64,000 bases of DNA from Rhodophyticola sp. CCM32 (GTDB lineage: Bacteria > Pseudomonadota > Alphaproteobacteria > Rhodobacterales > Rhodobacteraceae). Location of the stretch: NCBI RefSeq assembly GCF_004751985.1, contig NZ_CP038492.1, positions 1,922,001 to 1,986,000 on the forward strand, written 5' to 3'. Position 1 is the first letter of the stretch. Every line of letters starts with the position of its first letter. A program made the translations under genes and the position numbers. This document shows, one piece after another, positions 33,793-41,730 of this stretch. The notes beneath the pieces were generated by a model, which saw only the letters and a list, made by a program, of their open reading frames with translations, searched no databases and was not told where the DNA came from.

Positions 33793-35574
33793 ATGACACG
33801 AGGCTTTACGCAAGTTTGTCTTGCGATCGGCATTGCTTTATGCGCCGCGGTATTTTCCGCACAGACTGCACATGCACAGGATCGGGTCTGGATCCAGATC
33901 GAGGCCCATCCGGATCTGGCCACCGCTGAAAGCCGGGTGCGCGCCTATTCCCGGCTGATCGACAATGTGAATGGCTACCGGCTGGCTTCAGGCTGGTATG
34001 CGGTGGCGCTTGGCCCATTCACGCCGGGCAACGCCAATCAGCAACTGACCAATCTGCGCGCACAGGGGTTGATCCCGCGCGACAGCTATGTGGAGCTGGG
34101 CACCATCTACCGGCAGCAATTCTGGCCCGTGGGCGCAAACACGCTGACGGCGCAGCCGGTGGCCCCGGCCTTGCCGGAAACATCCGACCCCGTTTCCACC
34201 GCCACCGCCACCGTCGAAACCATCGAACCCGCAGCGCCCGTCGCGCCGCCGGAAGAAACCGCCGCCCAGGCCCGCCAATCCGAACGCGCGCTTGATCGTC
34301 CCGCCCGTGAGGCCCTGCAAATCGCCCTGCAATGGTTCGGGTTCTACCAATCCGGCATCGACGGCGCTTTCGGCCCCGGCACGCGCCGCGCCATGTCAGA
34401 CTGGCAGACCGCCCAGGGGCTGGAGCCCACGGGCATCCTCACCACCCGCCAGCGCACCCAGCTGCTCGACACCTATACCGGCGAACTGGCTGCCCTTGGC
34501 ATGGGGCCGATCCGCGATATGCGCGCAGGGATCGAAATCAACCTGCCCCTCGCGATGGTCCGGTTCGACCGCTATGAATATCCTTTTGTCCATTACACCA
34601 GCAGAGCGGAATCCGGTGTTCAGGTGCTGCTGATCTCCCAGACCGGGGATCGCGCCACCCTGCATGGGCTTTACGAGATCATGCAAACCCTCGAAATCGT
34701 GCCGCTGGAAGGCGAACGCACCCGTGGCGATGACAGCTTTCTGCTCACCGGCCAAAGCGCCAGCCTGCGGTCCCATACGGTTGCGCGTCTGGAAAACGGT
34801 CAGGTGAAAGGCTTCACACTGATCTGGACACCTGACCGCGACGCACAGATGGCCCGCGTCCTGCCGATGATGGAACAAAGCCTGACCTTCCTCGACGAAA
34901 CACTGGACCCGGGCGCCACGGATCCGGGCAGCGAACAGGGGATTGACCTGATCTCGGGGCTTGAGGTGCGCCGCCCGGATATCAGCCGCTCGGGCTTTTA
35001 CGTGGATGATCAGGGCGCTGTGCTGACCACAACCCAGGTTGTCGGCCAGTGCACCCGCCTCATGATCGACGATGTGTATGAAGCCGATCTGACCTATCGC
35101 AATGATGATCTTGGCCTGGCGGTCCTGCGGCCGCAGAACCGGCTTGCCCCCCTTGCCCATGCCGCTTTCGCCAGCAGGCCCCCGCGGCTCCGCGCGGATA
35201 TCGCGGTTGCGGGCTTCCCTTTCGACGGCGCGCTCTCAACCGCCTCGCTGACCTTCGGCACCCTTGCCGATCTCACCGGCCTGAACGGGGAACAGAACAT
35301 CCAGCGGCTGGATATCACCTCGGAAGACAGCGATGCAGGCGGCCCGGTCCTTGATACATCCGGCGCCGTGCTGGGCATGATGCTGCCCGAGGCGGCAGAG
35401 GGCCGCGCCCTGCCCGATGGCGTCAGCTTCGCCCTGCGCGGCGACCAGTTGACCACGGTCCTGGCCGAAGCCGGTGTCACCCCCGCCATCGCCACCGGTG
35501 GCCGGACACTTGGCCGCGAAGCGCTGGCCCGGCTTGGCGCGGATATGACCGTTCTGGTCAGCTGCTGGAACTGA
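33793..35574 (+). CDS. Secreted SPOR / peptidoglycan-binding protein with inactive trypsin-like domain
   Basis: 593 residues. Signal peptide (MTRGFTQVCLAIGIALCAAV...AHAQ), then a SPOR-like domain (about 31-115, VWIQIEAHPDLATAESRVRA), a Pro/Ala linker, a PG_binding_1 domain (about 170-225, ALQWFGFYQSGIDGAFGPGTRRA), a middle domain of unknown type (about 235-380) and a trypsin-like domain (about 390-593). The catalytic triad is gone: Gln415 replaces His (VLTTTQVVG), Gly replaces the usual Asp (NDDLGLAVLRP) and Ala515 replaces Ser (SDAGGPVLD). It therefore probably binds wall material or proteins without cutting. The start with GAGG 9 nt upstream is preferred to an ATG 15 nt earlier. It is divergent from glyQ. 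Confidence 0.88.
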   Translation: MTRGFTQVCLAIGIALCAAVFSAQTAHAQDRVWIQIEAHPDLATAESRVRAYSRLIDNVNGYRLASGWYAVALGPFTPGNANQQLTNLRAQGLIPRDSYVELGTIYRQQFWPVGANTLTAQPVAPALPETSDPVSTATATVETIEPAAPVAPPEETAAQARQSERALDRPAREALQIALQWFGFYQSGIDGAFGPGTRRAMSDWQTAQGLEPTGILTTRQRTQLLDTYTGELAALGMGPIRDMRAGIEINLPLAMVRFDRYEYPFVHYTSRAESGVQVLLISQTGDRATLHGLYEIMQTLEIVPLEGERTRGDDSFLLTGQSASLRSHTVARLENGQVKGFTLIWTPDRDAQMARVLPMMEQSLTFLDETLDPGATDPGSEQGIDLISGLEVRRPDISRSGFYVDDQGAVLTTTQVVGQCTRLMIDDVYEADLTYRNDDLGLAVLRPQNRLAPLAHAAFASRPPRLRADIAVAGFPFDGALSTASLTFGTLADLTGLNGEQNIQRLDITSEDSDAGGPVLDTSGAVLGMMLPEAAEGRALPDGVSFALRGDQLTTVLAEAGVTPAIATGGRTLGREALARLGADMTVLVSCWN

Positions 35575-35588
35575 CCTGACAAACAGCC

Positions 35589-35606
35589 CGGGGGCCTATG
35601 CCCCCG
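35589..35606 (+). terminator. GC-rich hairpin after the pseudoprotease gene
   Basis: CGGGGGC-CTAT-GCCCCCG, a perfect 7-bp stem 14 nt after the stop codon, followed directly by a family C repeat with CTTCTTCTT. It is a likely terminator without a strong T-run. Confidence 0.55.
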
Positions 35607-35611
35607 CGCCC

Positions 35612-35648
35612 CTTCTTCTTGTCCCAAATACGCCCGCCGGAGGCGTCC
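35612..35648 (-). repeat. Short CCGCCGGAGGC repeat, family C copy 3
   Basis: CTTCTTCTTGTCCCAAATAC followed by GCCCGCCGGAGGCGTCC, nearly identical to the copy at 62239. It lies just downstream of a gene, after a hairpin. Confidence 0.7.
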
Positions 35649-35866
35649 GACAGCCGCCACCGGAACAGTCTCTGGCGGATAACCCCAGCCGCGAGACAAA
35701 CGCCCAGGCGGGCCAAGGATGGCTCCCGCAGGGGGCCTGACGCGGCCCGCCCCCGCTCTGCCGGGCCATCCCCCCGCATACATATGACGGGAAACCCTCC
35801 TTCCCCTTGCAGCCCCCCGCAATATGTTGCACCACCACGAACAGGTATCAGGAACGAGACAGCGCA

Positions 35867-36853
35867 ATGGCAGACGGCACGATGAGCAGCGATATCAAAC
35901 CAACCGAAGAAATCTCGGTCCGTGAGAGTTTTGGCATCGACAGCGACATGAAGGTCAAGGCTTTTGCCGAAGCCAGCGACCGGGTGCCCGCCATCGACAG
36001 CACCTATAAATTCGACCCCGATACCACGATGGCGATCCTAGCCGGGTTCAGCCATAACCGCCGGGTGATGATCCAGGGCTATCACGGCACCGGGAAATCC
36101 ACCCATATCGAACAGATCGCCGCCCGCCTGAACTGGCCCGCCGTGCGGGTGAACCTCGACAGCCATATCAGCCGGATCGACCTGATCGGCAAGGATGCGA
36201 TCAAACTGCGTGACGGCAAACAGGTGACGGAATTCCACGAAGGCATCCTGCCCTGGGCCCTGCGCAACCCGGTTGCAATTGTCTTTGACGAATATGATGC
36301 GGGCCGTGCGGATGTGATGTTCGTCATCCAGCGGGTGCTGGAACATGACGGCAAGCTGACCCTTCTGGACCAGAACGAGATCATCACCCCGCACCCGTCT
36401 TTCCGCCTGTTCGCAACCGCAAACACCGTGGGTCTGGGCGACACCACCGGTCTTTATCACGGTGTTCAGCAGATCAACCAGGCACAGATGGACCGCTGGT
36501 CGCTGGTCGCGACCCTGAACTATCTCAGCCATGATGCCGAGACCCAGATCGTGCTGGCCAAGACCCCCCATTACAATACCGAGGCCGGGCGCAAGCAGAT
36601 CGCCCAGATGGTCACCGTGGCCGACCTGACCCGCACCGCTTTCATGAACGGGGAGCTTTCCACCGTCATGTCACCGCGCACGGTCATCAACTGGGCCGAA
36701 AACGCGTCGATCTTCCGCAATGTGGGGTATGCGTTCCGCCTGACCTTCCTCAACAAATGTGATGAGCTGGAACGCCAGACCGTGGCCGAATTCTACCAGC
36801 GCTGCTTTGACGAGGAACTGCCGGAAAGCGCCGTGTCGATGAGCATGGGGTAA
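35867..36853 (+). CDS. cobS: Aerobic cobaltochelatase subunit CobS
   Basis: 328 residues. AAA+ ATPase that, with CobT and CobN, inserts cobalt into hydrogenobyrinic acid a,c-diamide in aerobic cobalamin synthesis. The N-terminal [20 protein letters not shown] is typical; Walker A is GYHGTGKST (about 84-92), Walker [16 protein letters not shown], sensor [22 protein letters not shown] is chosen for the family N-terminus; the SD (CAGGAA) is about 13 nt away. The partner cobT is 6.7 kb downstream on the other strand instead of adjacent as usual. Confidence 0.95.
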   Translation: MADGTMSSDIKPTEEISVRESFGIDSDMKVKAFAEASDRVPAIDSTYKFDPDTTMAILAGFSHNRRVMIQGYHGTGKSTHIEQIAARLNWPAVRVNLDSHISRIDLIGKDAIKLRDGKQVTEFHEGILPWALRNPVAIVFDEYDAGRADVMFVIQRVLEHDGKLTLLDQNEIITPHPSFRLFATANTVGLGDTTGLYHGVQQINQAQMDRWSLVATLNYLSHDAETQIVLAKTPHYNTEAGRKQIAQMVTVADLTRTAFMNGELSTVMSPRTVINWAENASIFRNVGYAFRLTFLNKCDELERQTVAEFYQRCFDEELPESAVSMSMG

Positions 36854-36978
36854 CCCCGGGACCGGGGCGGGTTTTCCAGCTGCACCACCCCGGTCAATGG
36901 ATCATATCACCAATCCTGATTTGACTCCGCCCCCGACCCGTCGCCCAATCCCCCCCGCAACAGACGGGAGCACCCCAT

Positions 36979-37671
36979 ATGCATATCGGCCTGATCGGCG
37001 GCATCGGCCCGGCCGCCACCATCGTTTATTACCAGCGCCTTATCACCCGGATGCGCACGCTGGACGCCCGGCTTGATCTGACCATCGTTCAGGCCGATGT
37101 CTTTGATCTGATCCGCAACAACAATGCCGATAACCGGAGCGCTCAGGCCCGGATTTATGCCGAACTCCTGACCCGTCTGAAAGACGTGGGCGCCGATTGC
37201 GCCGCGATCACCTCGCTTGGCGGGCATTTCTGCTATGCCGAGACCAAGGCGCTTTCCCCCCTGCCCCTGATCAGCGCGATCACCCCGCTTGATGCGGCCT
37301 TTGCCGCCGAGGGGATGACCACCGTCGGTCTGCTGGGCACCGAGGGTGTGATGCGCACCGGCCTTTACGGGCAGATGACCCGGACCCGCACTGTCGCCCC
37401 TGAAAACGATCTGCACGGGATTGGCCAGCTTTATCAGGAGATTGCGGTCGCGGGCCGCTGTACCGATGCGCAACGCACCCGGCTGTTCGATGAGGGCCGG
37501 CGCATGATCGAGGATCAGGGTGCGCAGGCCATCGTGATGGCGGGCACCGATCTGGGTCTTGCTTTCGATGGGCATGACCCCGGATACCATGTCATCGACG
37601 CGCTTGACATCCATGTGGCGCTGCTGGCCCGTCTTGCTTCGGGTCAGATCGGGTTACGCGATATCGGCTGA
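36979..37671 (+). CDS. Aspartate/glutamate racemase-family protein lacking both catalytic cysteines
   Basis: 230 residues with the two-lobed Asp/Glu racemase fold. It begins MHIGLIGGIGPAATIVYYQRL and has AFAAEGMTTVGLLGTEGVM at the second lobe. The first catalytic motif, normally CNTxH, reads TSLGGHFC here (Thr78 at the Cys position, a displaced Cys85). The second, normally GCTE, reads AGTDLG (Gly189 at the Cys position). Two-base racemisation is therefore unlikely; it may act on another substrate or be a binding protein. It lies between cobS and a PLP dehydratase on the same strand. Confidence 0.83.
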   Translation: MHIGLIGGIGPAATIVYYQRLITRMRTLDARLDLTIVQADVFDLIRNNNADNRSAQARIYAELLTRLKDVGADCAAITSLGGHFCYAETKALSPLPLISAITPLDAAFAAEGMTTVGLLGTEGVMRTGLYGQMTRTRTVAPENDLHGIGQLYQEIAVAGRCTDAQRTRLFDEGRRMIEDQGAQAIVMAGTDLGLAFDGHDPGYHVIDALDIHVALLARLASGQIGLRDIG

Positions 37672-37727
37672 GCCGTTACCCTCAAGCCCGATTGACTGCG
37701 GCGTATGGACATGGAACATCTTTGACC

Positions 37728-38660
37728 ATGCTTCATCCCACTGATATCGCCGCCGCTGCGACCCGCATCGCCCCTTATATCCGCCACACCCCCGCCATGA
37801 GTGTTGAACCCGGCGCAATCGGGCTGGATTACCCGATCCTGTTCAAACTGGAACACACGCAGGTGACGGGGTCCTTCAAGGCGCGCGGCGCGTTCAACAA
37901 CCTGCTCAGCCGCGAGGTGCCGGGGGCAGGCGTCGTCGCCATCTCCGGCGGTAATCACGGCGCTGCCGTGGCCTTCGCCGCCACGGAACTGGGCCATCAA
38001 TCGACAATCTTCGTACCCGCCGTGATCGCCAAGGAAGAAAAACTCCGCCGTATCCGCGCCTTCGGGGGTGAGGTTGTCCTGACCGAAGGTTCCGTCGCCG
38101 ACGGGATGGCGGAATATAACGAATACGCCGAAAAGACCGGCGCGCTGTCTGTCCATCCTTATGACACGGCCCCGACACTTGCAGGTCAGGGCACGGTGGC
38201 CAAAGAGATTGAGGATCAGCTGGACGGGCTTGATACGATCCTGGTTGCCACCGGCGGCGGCGGGTTGATCGGGGGCATCGCCGCCTGGTTCGGGGATCGC
38301 GTGAATGTCGTCTCGGTCGAGACCGAAGGCACCAATACGCTGGCCCTGTCCCTGAAGGAAGGGCCCGATATCGAGGTGGCCGCCACTGGTATCTCGGCCG
38401 GGTCACTGGGTGGCCATACCATCGGCACCCTGCCTTATGAAATTGTCACCGAACGGGTGAAAACCGCCATCGTTCTGCCCGATGCAGAGGTTTTCACCGC
38501 CGCCCGGAAATTATGGGAAGGCACCCGCCTGCTGTGTGAGCCGGGAGCGGCAACCGCGCTTGCGGCGCTGACCTCAGGGGCCTACAGACCGGAACCCTAT
38601 GAACGGGTCGCCGTTTTGCTGTGCGGTGGCAATGCCGAAACCGACTGGTTCGCTGGCTGA
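37728..38660 (+). CDS. PLP-dependent threonine/serine dehydratase family protein
   Basis: 310 residues, fold-type II. PLP lysine Lys51 is in LEHTQVTGSFKARGAFNN, the substrate loop is SGGNHGAAVAFAA, the phosphate-binding glycine loop VATGGGGLIGGIAA and the C-terminal LLCGGNAE. Resembles catabolic serine/threonine dehydratases without the regulatory ACT domain; hydroxyaspartate-type dehydratase is also possible. The ATG used starts MLHPTDIAAAATRIAPYIRHTP as in the family. It follows the racemase-like gene by about 56 nt; the two may form a small amino-acid operon. Confidence 0.88.
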   Translation: MLHPTDIAAAATRIAPYIRHTPAMSVEPGAIGLDYPILFKLEHTQVTGSFKARGAFNNLLSREVPGAGVVAISGGNHGAAVAFAATELGHQSTIFVPAVIAKEEKLRRIRAFGGEVVLTEGSVADGMAEYNEYAEKTGALSVHPYDTAPTLAGQGTVAKEIEDQLDGLDTILVATGGGGLIGGIAAWFGDRVNVVSVETEGTNTLALSLKEGPDIEVAATGISAGSLGGHTIGTLPYEIVTERVKTAIVLPDAEVFTAARKLWEGTRLLCEPGAATALAALTSGAYRPEPYERVAVLLCGGNAETDWFAG

Positions 38661-38845
38661 AGCGTCCCCCACCACACCCATCCCACGCACATCTCTGTCC
38701 TGTTAAAGGCGAAACGCCACAGATGACAGATTTGCGGAATTTCGTGATTTCCCCAAACGACCGGGTTTTGTTACCCTGATTGCAGGATCCACTGGGGGAT
38801 CCAAAGCTGCCGGGACGAGCAGCTCACGACAGAAAGGGTAACACG

Positions 38846-39265
38846 ATGCGCGCAAGACGCCTTTGCGCCGCCATGGTCATGGCGGCATCACTACCCCTGC
38901 ATTCACCGGCAAATGCCGCCCCCATCCTTTGGCCCGCTGATGGCGCGGGCGAGATGGACCTGGCCTTTCACTGCGCCGCAGTGATGACCGCCTTCGGGCA
39001 TGCCTATGAATTCGCAACCCAACTAACCGGAGCCACAGGCGCCCCCCGGTTCCAGACCCCGGCCCGACTGGTCGATCTGGCCGGTGGATCTGAACGACTG
39101 GGTGATATTGCCGAAACCGCCAATACCTGGCGCGACCATTGGGAAAGCATGGCACGGACCAGTTTCTACCCCCGTCTGACCCAAAGCGGCACACCTTATT
39201 TGGCGGATGACGGGCTGGAACTGCAAAGCGCGGTCACCCGCTGCGCGGCGCATTTCGAACTCTGA
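38846..39265 (+). CDS. Small secreted protein of unknown function
   Basis: 139 residues. The signal peptide is MRARRLCAAMVMAASLPLHSPANA, cleavage about 24/25. The mature part is mostly helical-looking, with two cysteines (AFHCAAVMTAF and VTRCAAHFEL) probably joined by a disulfide. AAAGGG precedes the ATG by 8 nt. I do not recognise the family. It stands between the dehydratase and the ClC channel, with its own upstream gap of about 185 nt. Confidence 0.72.
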   Translation: MRARRLCAAMVMAASLPLHSPANAAPILWPADGAGEMDLAFHCAAVMTAFGHAYEFATQLTGATGAPRFQTPARLVDLAGGSERLGDIAETANTWRDHWESMARTSFYPRLTQSGTPYLADDGLELQSAVTRCAAHFEL

Positions 39266-39422
39266 TCTGCCCGGATCAGCGCGACAGGCGCGAGCGATAC
39301 CCACCCCCGCCCTGTTTCGCAGGGTGTTCAGTTGCATCGTCTTGATTTACAACCAAGATGGGCACCACTACGGCAGAATTGCAGGTGCCTGATATGCCGA
39401 TGCGCCGCAGGGGCCCGCGACA

Positions 39423-41159
39423 TTGGTGGATGATGCGCGTTTCCGGGTCCGTGATACGGGGATTGCCCCTTTGGCACAAAGCGCCCGCACGGTTTTGAAG
39501 GATCAATGCACCGCAATCGTGGCCTCCTGCCGCGGCGGCTGGCAAATGCTGCGCTCGCGCGGGCCCAGCCAGATTCAGTTCTGGTTCATCGCCCTGGTCA
39601 TCGGCATCGCCGCAGGGTTTGCCGCCCTGGCCTTTCGCATGGGGATCAACGCGTTACAGACCCGGCTTTACGGGGTCGAGGATGTGCGCATGCTGCATTC
39701 CTTTGCCGAAAGCCTGCCCTGGTACTGGATATTGGTGATCCCGGCCCTTGGTGGTCTGGTTGTCGGGCTGATCCTGCACTGGTTCACCCCGGATGGGCGC
39801 GTCCGTTCGGTCGCGGATGTGATCGAGGGCGCAGCACTGGACAATGGGCGGGTGGAACAAAAGGCGGGGCTGGCCTCGGCCGTGGCCTCGATGATCACGC
39901 TCGGCAGCGGCGGCTCGTCAGGGCGCGAAGGGCCGGTGGTGCATCTGGCAGCGGTGATTTCATCGCGCGTGTCAGACTGGATCAAGGCCGACGGGGTCAC
40001 CGGGCGCGACCTTCTGGGCTGCGCCGTGGCCGCCGCTGTCAGCGCGTCATTCAATGCCCCGATCGCGGGGGCGATTTTCGCGCTTGAGGTCGTGCTGCGC
40101 CATTTCGCCGTGCATGCCTTTGCGCCGATTGTCATCGCCTCGGTTGCGGGCACCGTGATCAGCCGGCTGGAATTCGGCAATGTGACCGAGTTCACCCTGG
40201 GCCATGACAGCGCCCTGCAATTCTATGTGGAACTGCCTGCTTTCCTGATCCTCGGACTGATCTGCGGGTTGATCGCCGTGGCCTTCATGCGGGCCACATT
40301 CTGGGCCGAGGATATGGGATCATTGATGCAGCGTCTGGCGCGGTTGCCCCGCTGGCTGCGCCCGGCAGTGGCCGGTGTGCTGCTTGGCGGCATCGCGATC
40401 TGGTTCCCGCATATTATCGGCGTGGGCTATGAAACCACCTCCGCCGCCCTGACCGGAGAGTTGCTGTTGTATGAGGCGATTGTGTTTGCGGTGCTCAAAA
40501 CCATTGCGGTGGCCATCACCGTGGGCGGGCGGATGGGCGGCGGCGTCTTTTCCCCCTCGCTGATGCTGGGGGCGCTGGCCGGGCTGGCCTTTGGCATCAT
40601 CGCAACCGGGCTTCTGCCCGAGGTCTCGGGCTCGGAAACGCTTTATGCGCTGGCCGGTATGGGGGCGGTGGCCGCCGCCGTTCTGGGGGCGCCGATTTCC
40701 ACCACGCTGATCGTGTTCGAGCTGACCGGCGACTGGCAGACCGGGCTGGCGGTGATGGTGGCGGTGTCGATGTCCACCGCGCTGGCCTCAAGACTGGTGG
40801 ACCGGTCTTTCTTTCTGACCCAGCTTGAGCGGCGCAATATCCATCTGGCGGCGGGGCCGCAGGCCTATCTGCTGTCGATGTTCCGGGTCGGCAAGGTGAT
40901 GCGACCGATGAGCCATGAAAACACAGCCCCGGAAGAGGCCCTGCTGACCCTGATCGAACAGGGCGTGTTCACCGACGCCCATGCGACCCTGGAACGGGCC
41001 CTGCCGATTTTCGAACGCACGGGCCTTGATTTCATCCCTGTGGTGCAACTGGCCCCCGGGGATGCGCCCCCCGCATTGGAGGGTGCCCTGTTCCATGTGG
41101 ATGCGTTGAAAGCCTATAACAGCGCCCTGGCGGCCACAGCAGCGGAAGAGCATAGCTGA
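39423..41159 (+). CDS. ClC-family chloride channel/transporter
   Basis: 578 residues from a TTG start that has AGGGG about 10 nt upstream; the true start may be later (GTG next codon or the ATG at residue 42). About ten hydrophobic segments span residues 50-460. ClC signatures are GSGGSSGREGPVVHLAA (with the gating Glu in GREGP) and GRMGGGVFSPSLMLG. The first Cl- motif, usually GSGIPE, reads VRSVADVIE here. The C-terminus (about 480-560) has an AYLLSMFRVGKVM CBS-like segment with only part of a CBS pair. It may be a channel or a Cl-/H+ exchanger. A family A repeat follows. Confidence 0.9.
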   Translation: MVDDARFRVRDTGIAPLAQSARTVLKDQCTAIVASCRGGWQMLRSRGPSQIQFWFIALVIGIAAGFAALAFRMGINALQTRLYGVEDVRMLHSFAESLPWYWILVIPALGGLVVGLILHWFTPDGRVRSVADVIEGAALDNGRVEQKAGLASAVASMITLGSGGSSGREGPVVHLAAVISSRVSDWIKADGVTGRDLLGCAVAAAVSASFNAPIAGAIFALEVVLRHFAVHAFAPIVIASVAGTVISRLEFGNVTEFTLGHDSALQFYVELPAFLILGLICGLIAVAFMRATFWAEDMGSLMQRLARLPRWLRPAVAGVLLGGIAIWFPHIIGVGYETTSAALTGELLLYEAIVFAVLKTIAVAITVGGRMGGGVFSPSLMLGALAGLAFGIIATGLLPEVSGSETLYALAGMGAVAAAVLGAPISTTLIVFELTGDWQTGLAVMVAVSMSTALASRLVDRSFFLTQLERRNIHLAAGPQAYLLSMFRVGKVMRPMSHENTAPEEALLTLIEQGVFTDAHATLERALPIFERTGLDFIPVVQLAPGDAPPALEGALFHVDALKAYNSALAATAAEEHS

Positions 41160-41227
41160 GGGGGCGGGTCACCACAGGGTTTCACCCCGATCGCGACAGG
41201 CTGGATGCAACGCAAAGCCTGATTGCC

Positions 41228-41295
41228 GGAATTCTGCAGAATTCCGAACGGGAAAACTCCAGTTTTCCCTGCCGTTTTCCCTGCGGAAAACGGCA
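41228..41295. repeat. Multi-hairpin intergenic repeat, family A copy 4 (with an added hairpin)
   Basis: GGAATTCTGCAGAATTCC (perfect palindrome), then GGGAAAACTCCAGTTTTCCC (9-bp arms, loop CC), then a third hairpin with arms TGCCGTTTTCC/GGAAAACGGCA and loop CTGC. It lies between the convergent ClC and DUF427 genes. Confidence 0.75.
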
Positions 41296-41308
41296 TAGGC
41301 GTCCGACA

Positions 41309-41650
41309 TCAAAGCTGCTCCACCGTGATACGGTCGGTATAGAACGCGATATGGTCCTTGATGCCGGCCACCGCCTTTATCGGGGCTTCATAGCTCCAGG
41401 CGGCATCGGTCAGTTCTTCATCGGGTGAGGTGACCGTGTAATAGGTCGCAGCCCCTTTATGGGGGCAGGTGGTTGTTTTGCTGGTCTTTTCCAGAAAGGC
41501 CATGCCGATATCCCCGCGCGGGAAATAGATCACCGGGGGATAGCTGCCTTCGATCAGTTCCAGCGCCTGATCGCTTTCCCCGATGACGGCCCCACCGGCG
41601 CGCACCACCCATTTGCCTGCCGCTTTGCGAATAGTGATATGATCGGACAT
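41309..41650 (-). CDS. DUF427 domain protein
   Basis: 113 residues, a single DUF427 domain: KWVVRAGGAVIGESDQALEL, YPPVIYFPRGDIGMAFLEKT, TTTCPHKGAATYYTV and AWSYEAPIKAVAGIKDHIAFY. The C-P-x-K-G motif is a hallmark of this widespread family, whose biochemical role is not established. It stands alone, downstream of the aminopeptidase gene region on the same strand. Confidence 0.9.
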   Translation of the reverse strand: MSDHITIRKAAGKWVVRAGGAVIGESDQALELIEGSYPPVIYFPRGDIGMAFLEKTSKTTTCPHKGAATYYTVTSPDEELTDAAWSYEAPIKAVAGIKDHIAFYTDRITVEQL

Positions 41651-41730
41651 GTTTTTTCCCTCCCTCGATTGGTGTCATGGACATGGCCCGGATAGTCGCA
41701 GGGTGCGTCCGGGCCTGTAACGATGTGATG

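Noticed and set aside
36861..36894. Terminator after cobS (ACCGGGG/CCCCGGT)
   Set aside because: The loop is 20 nt and there is no T-run; too weak to list.
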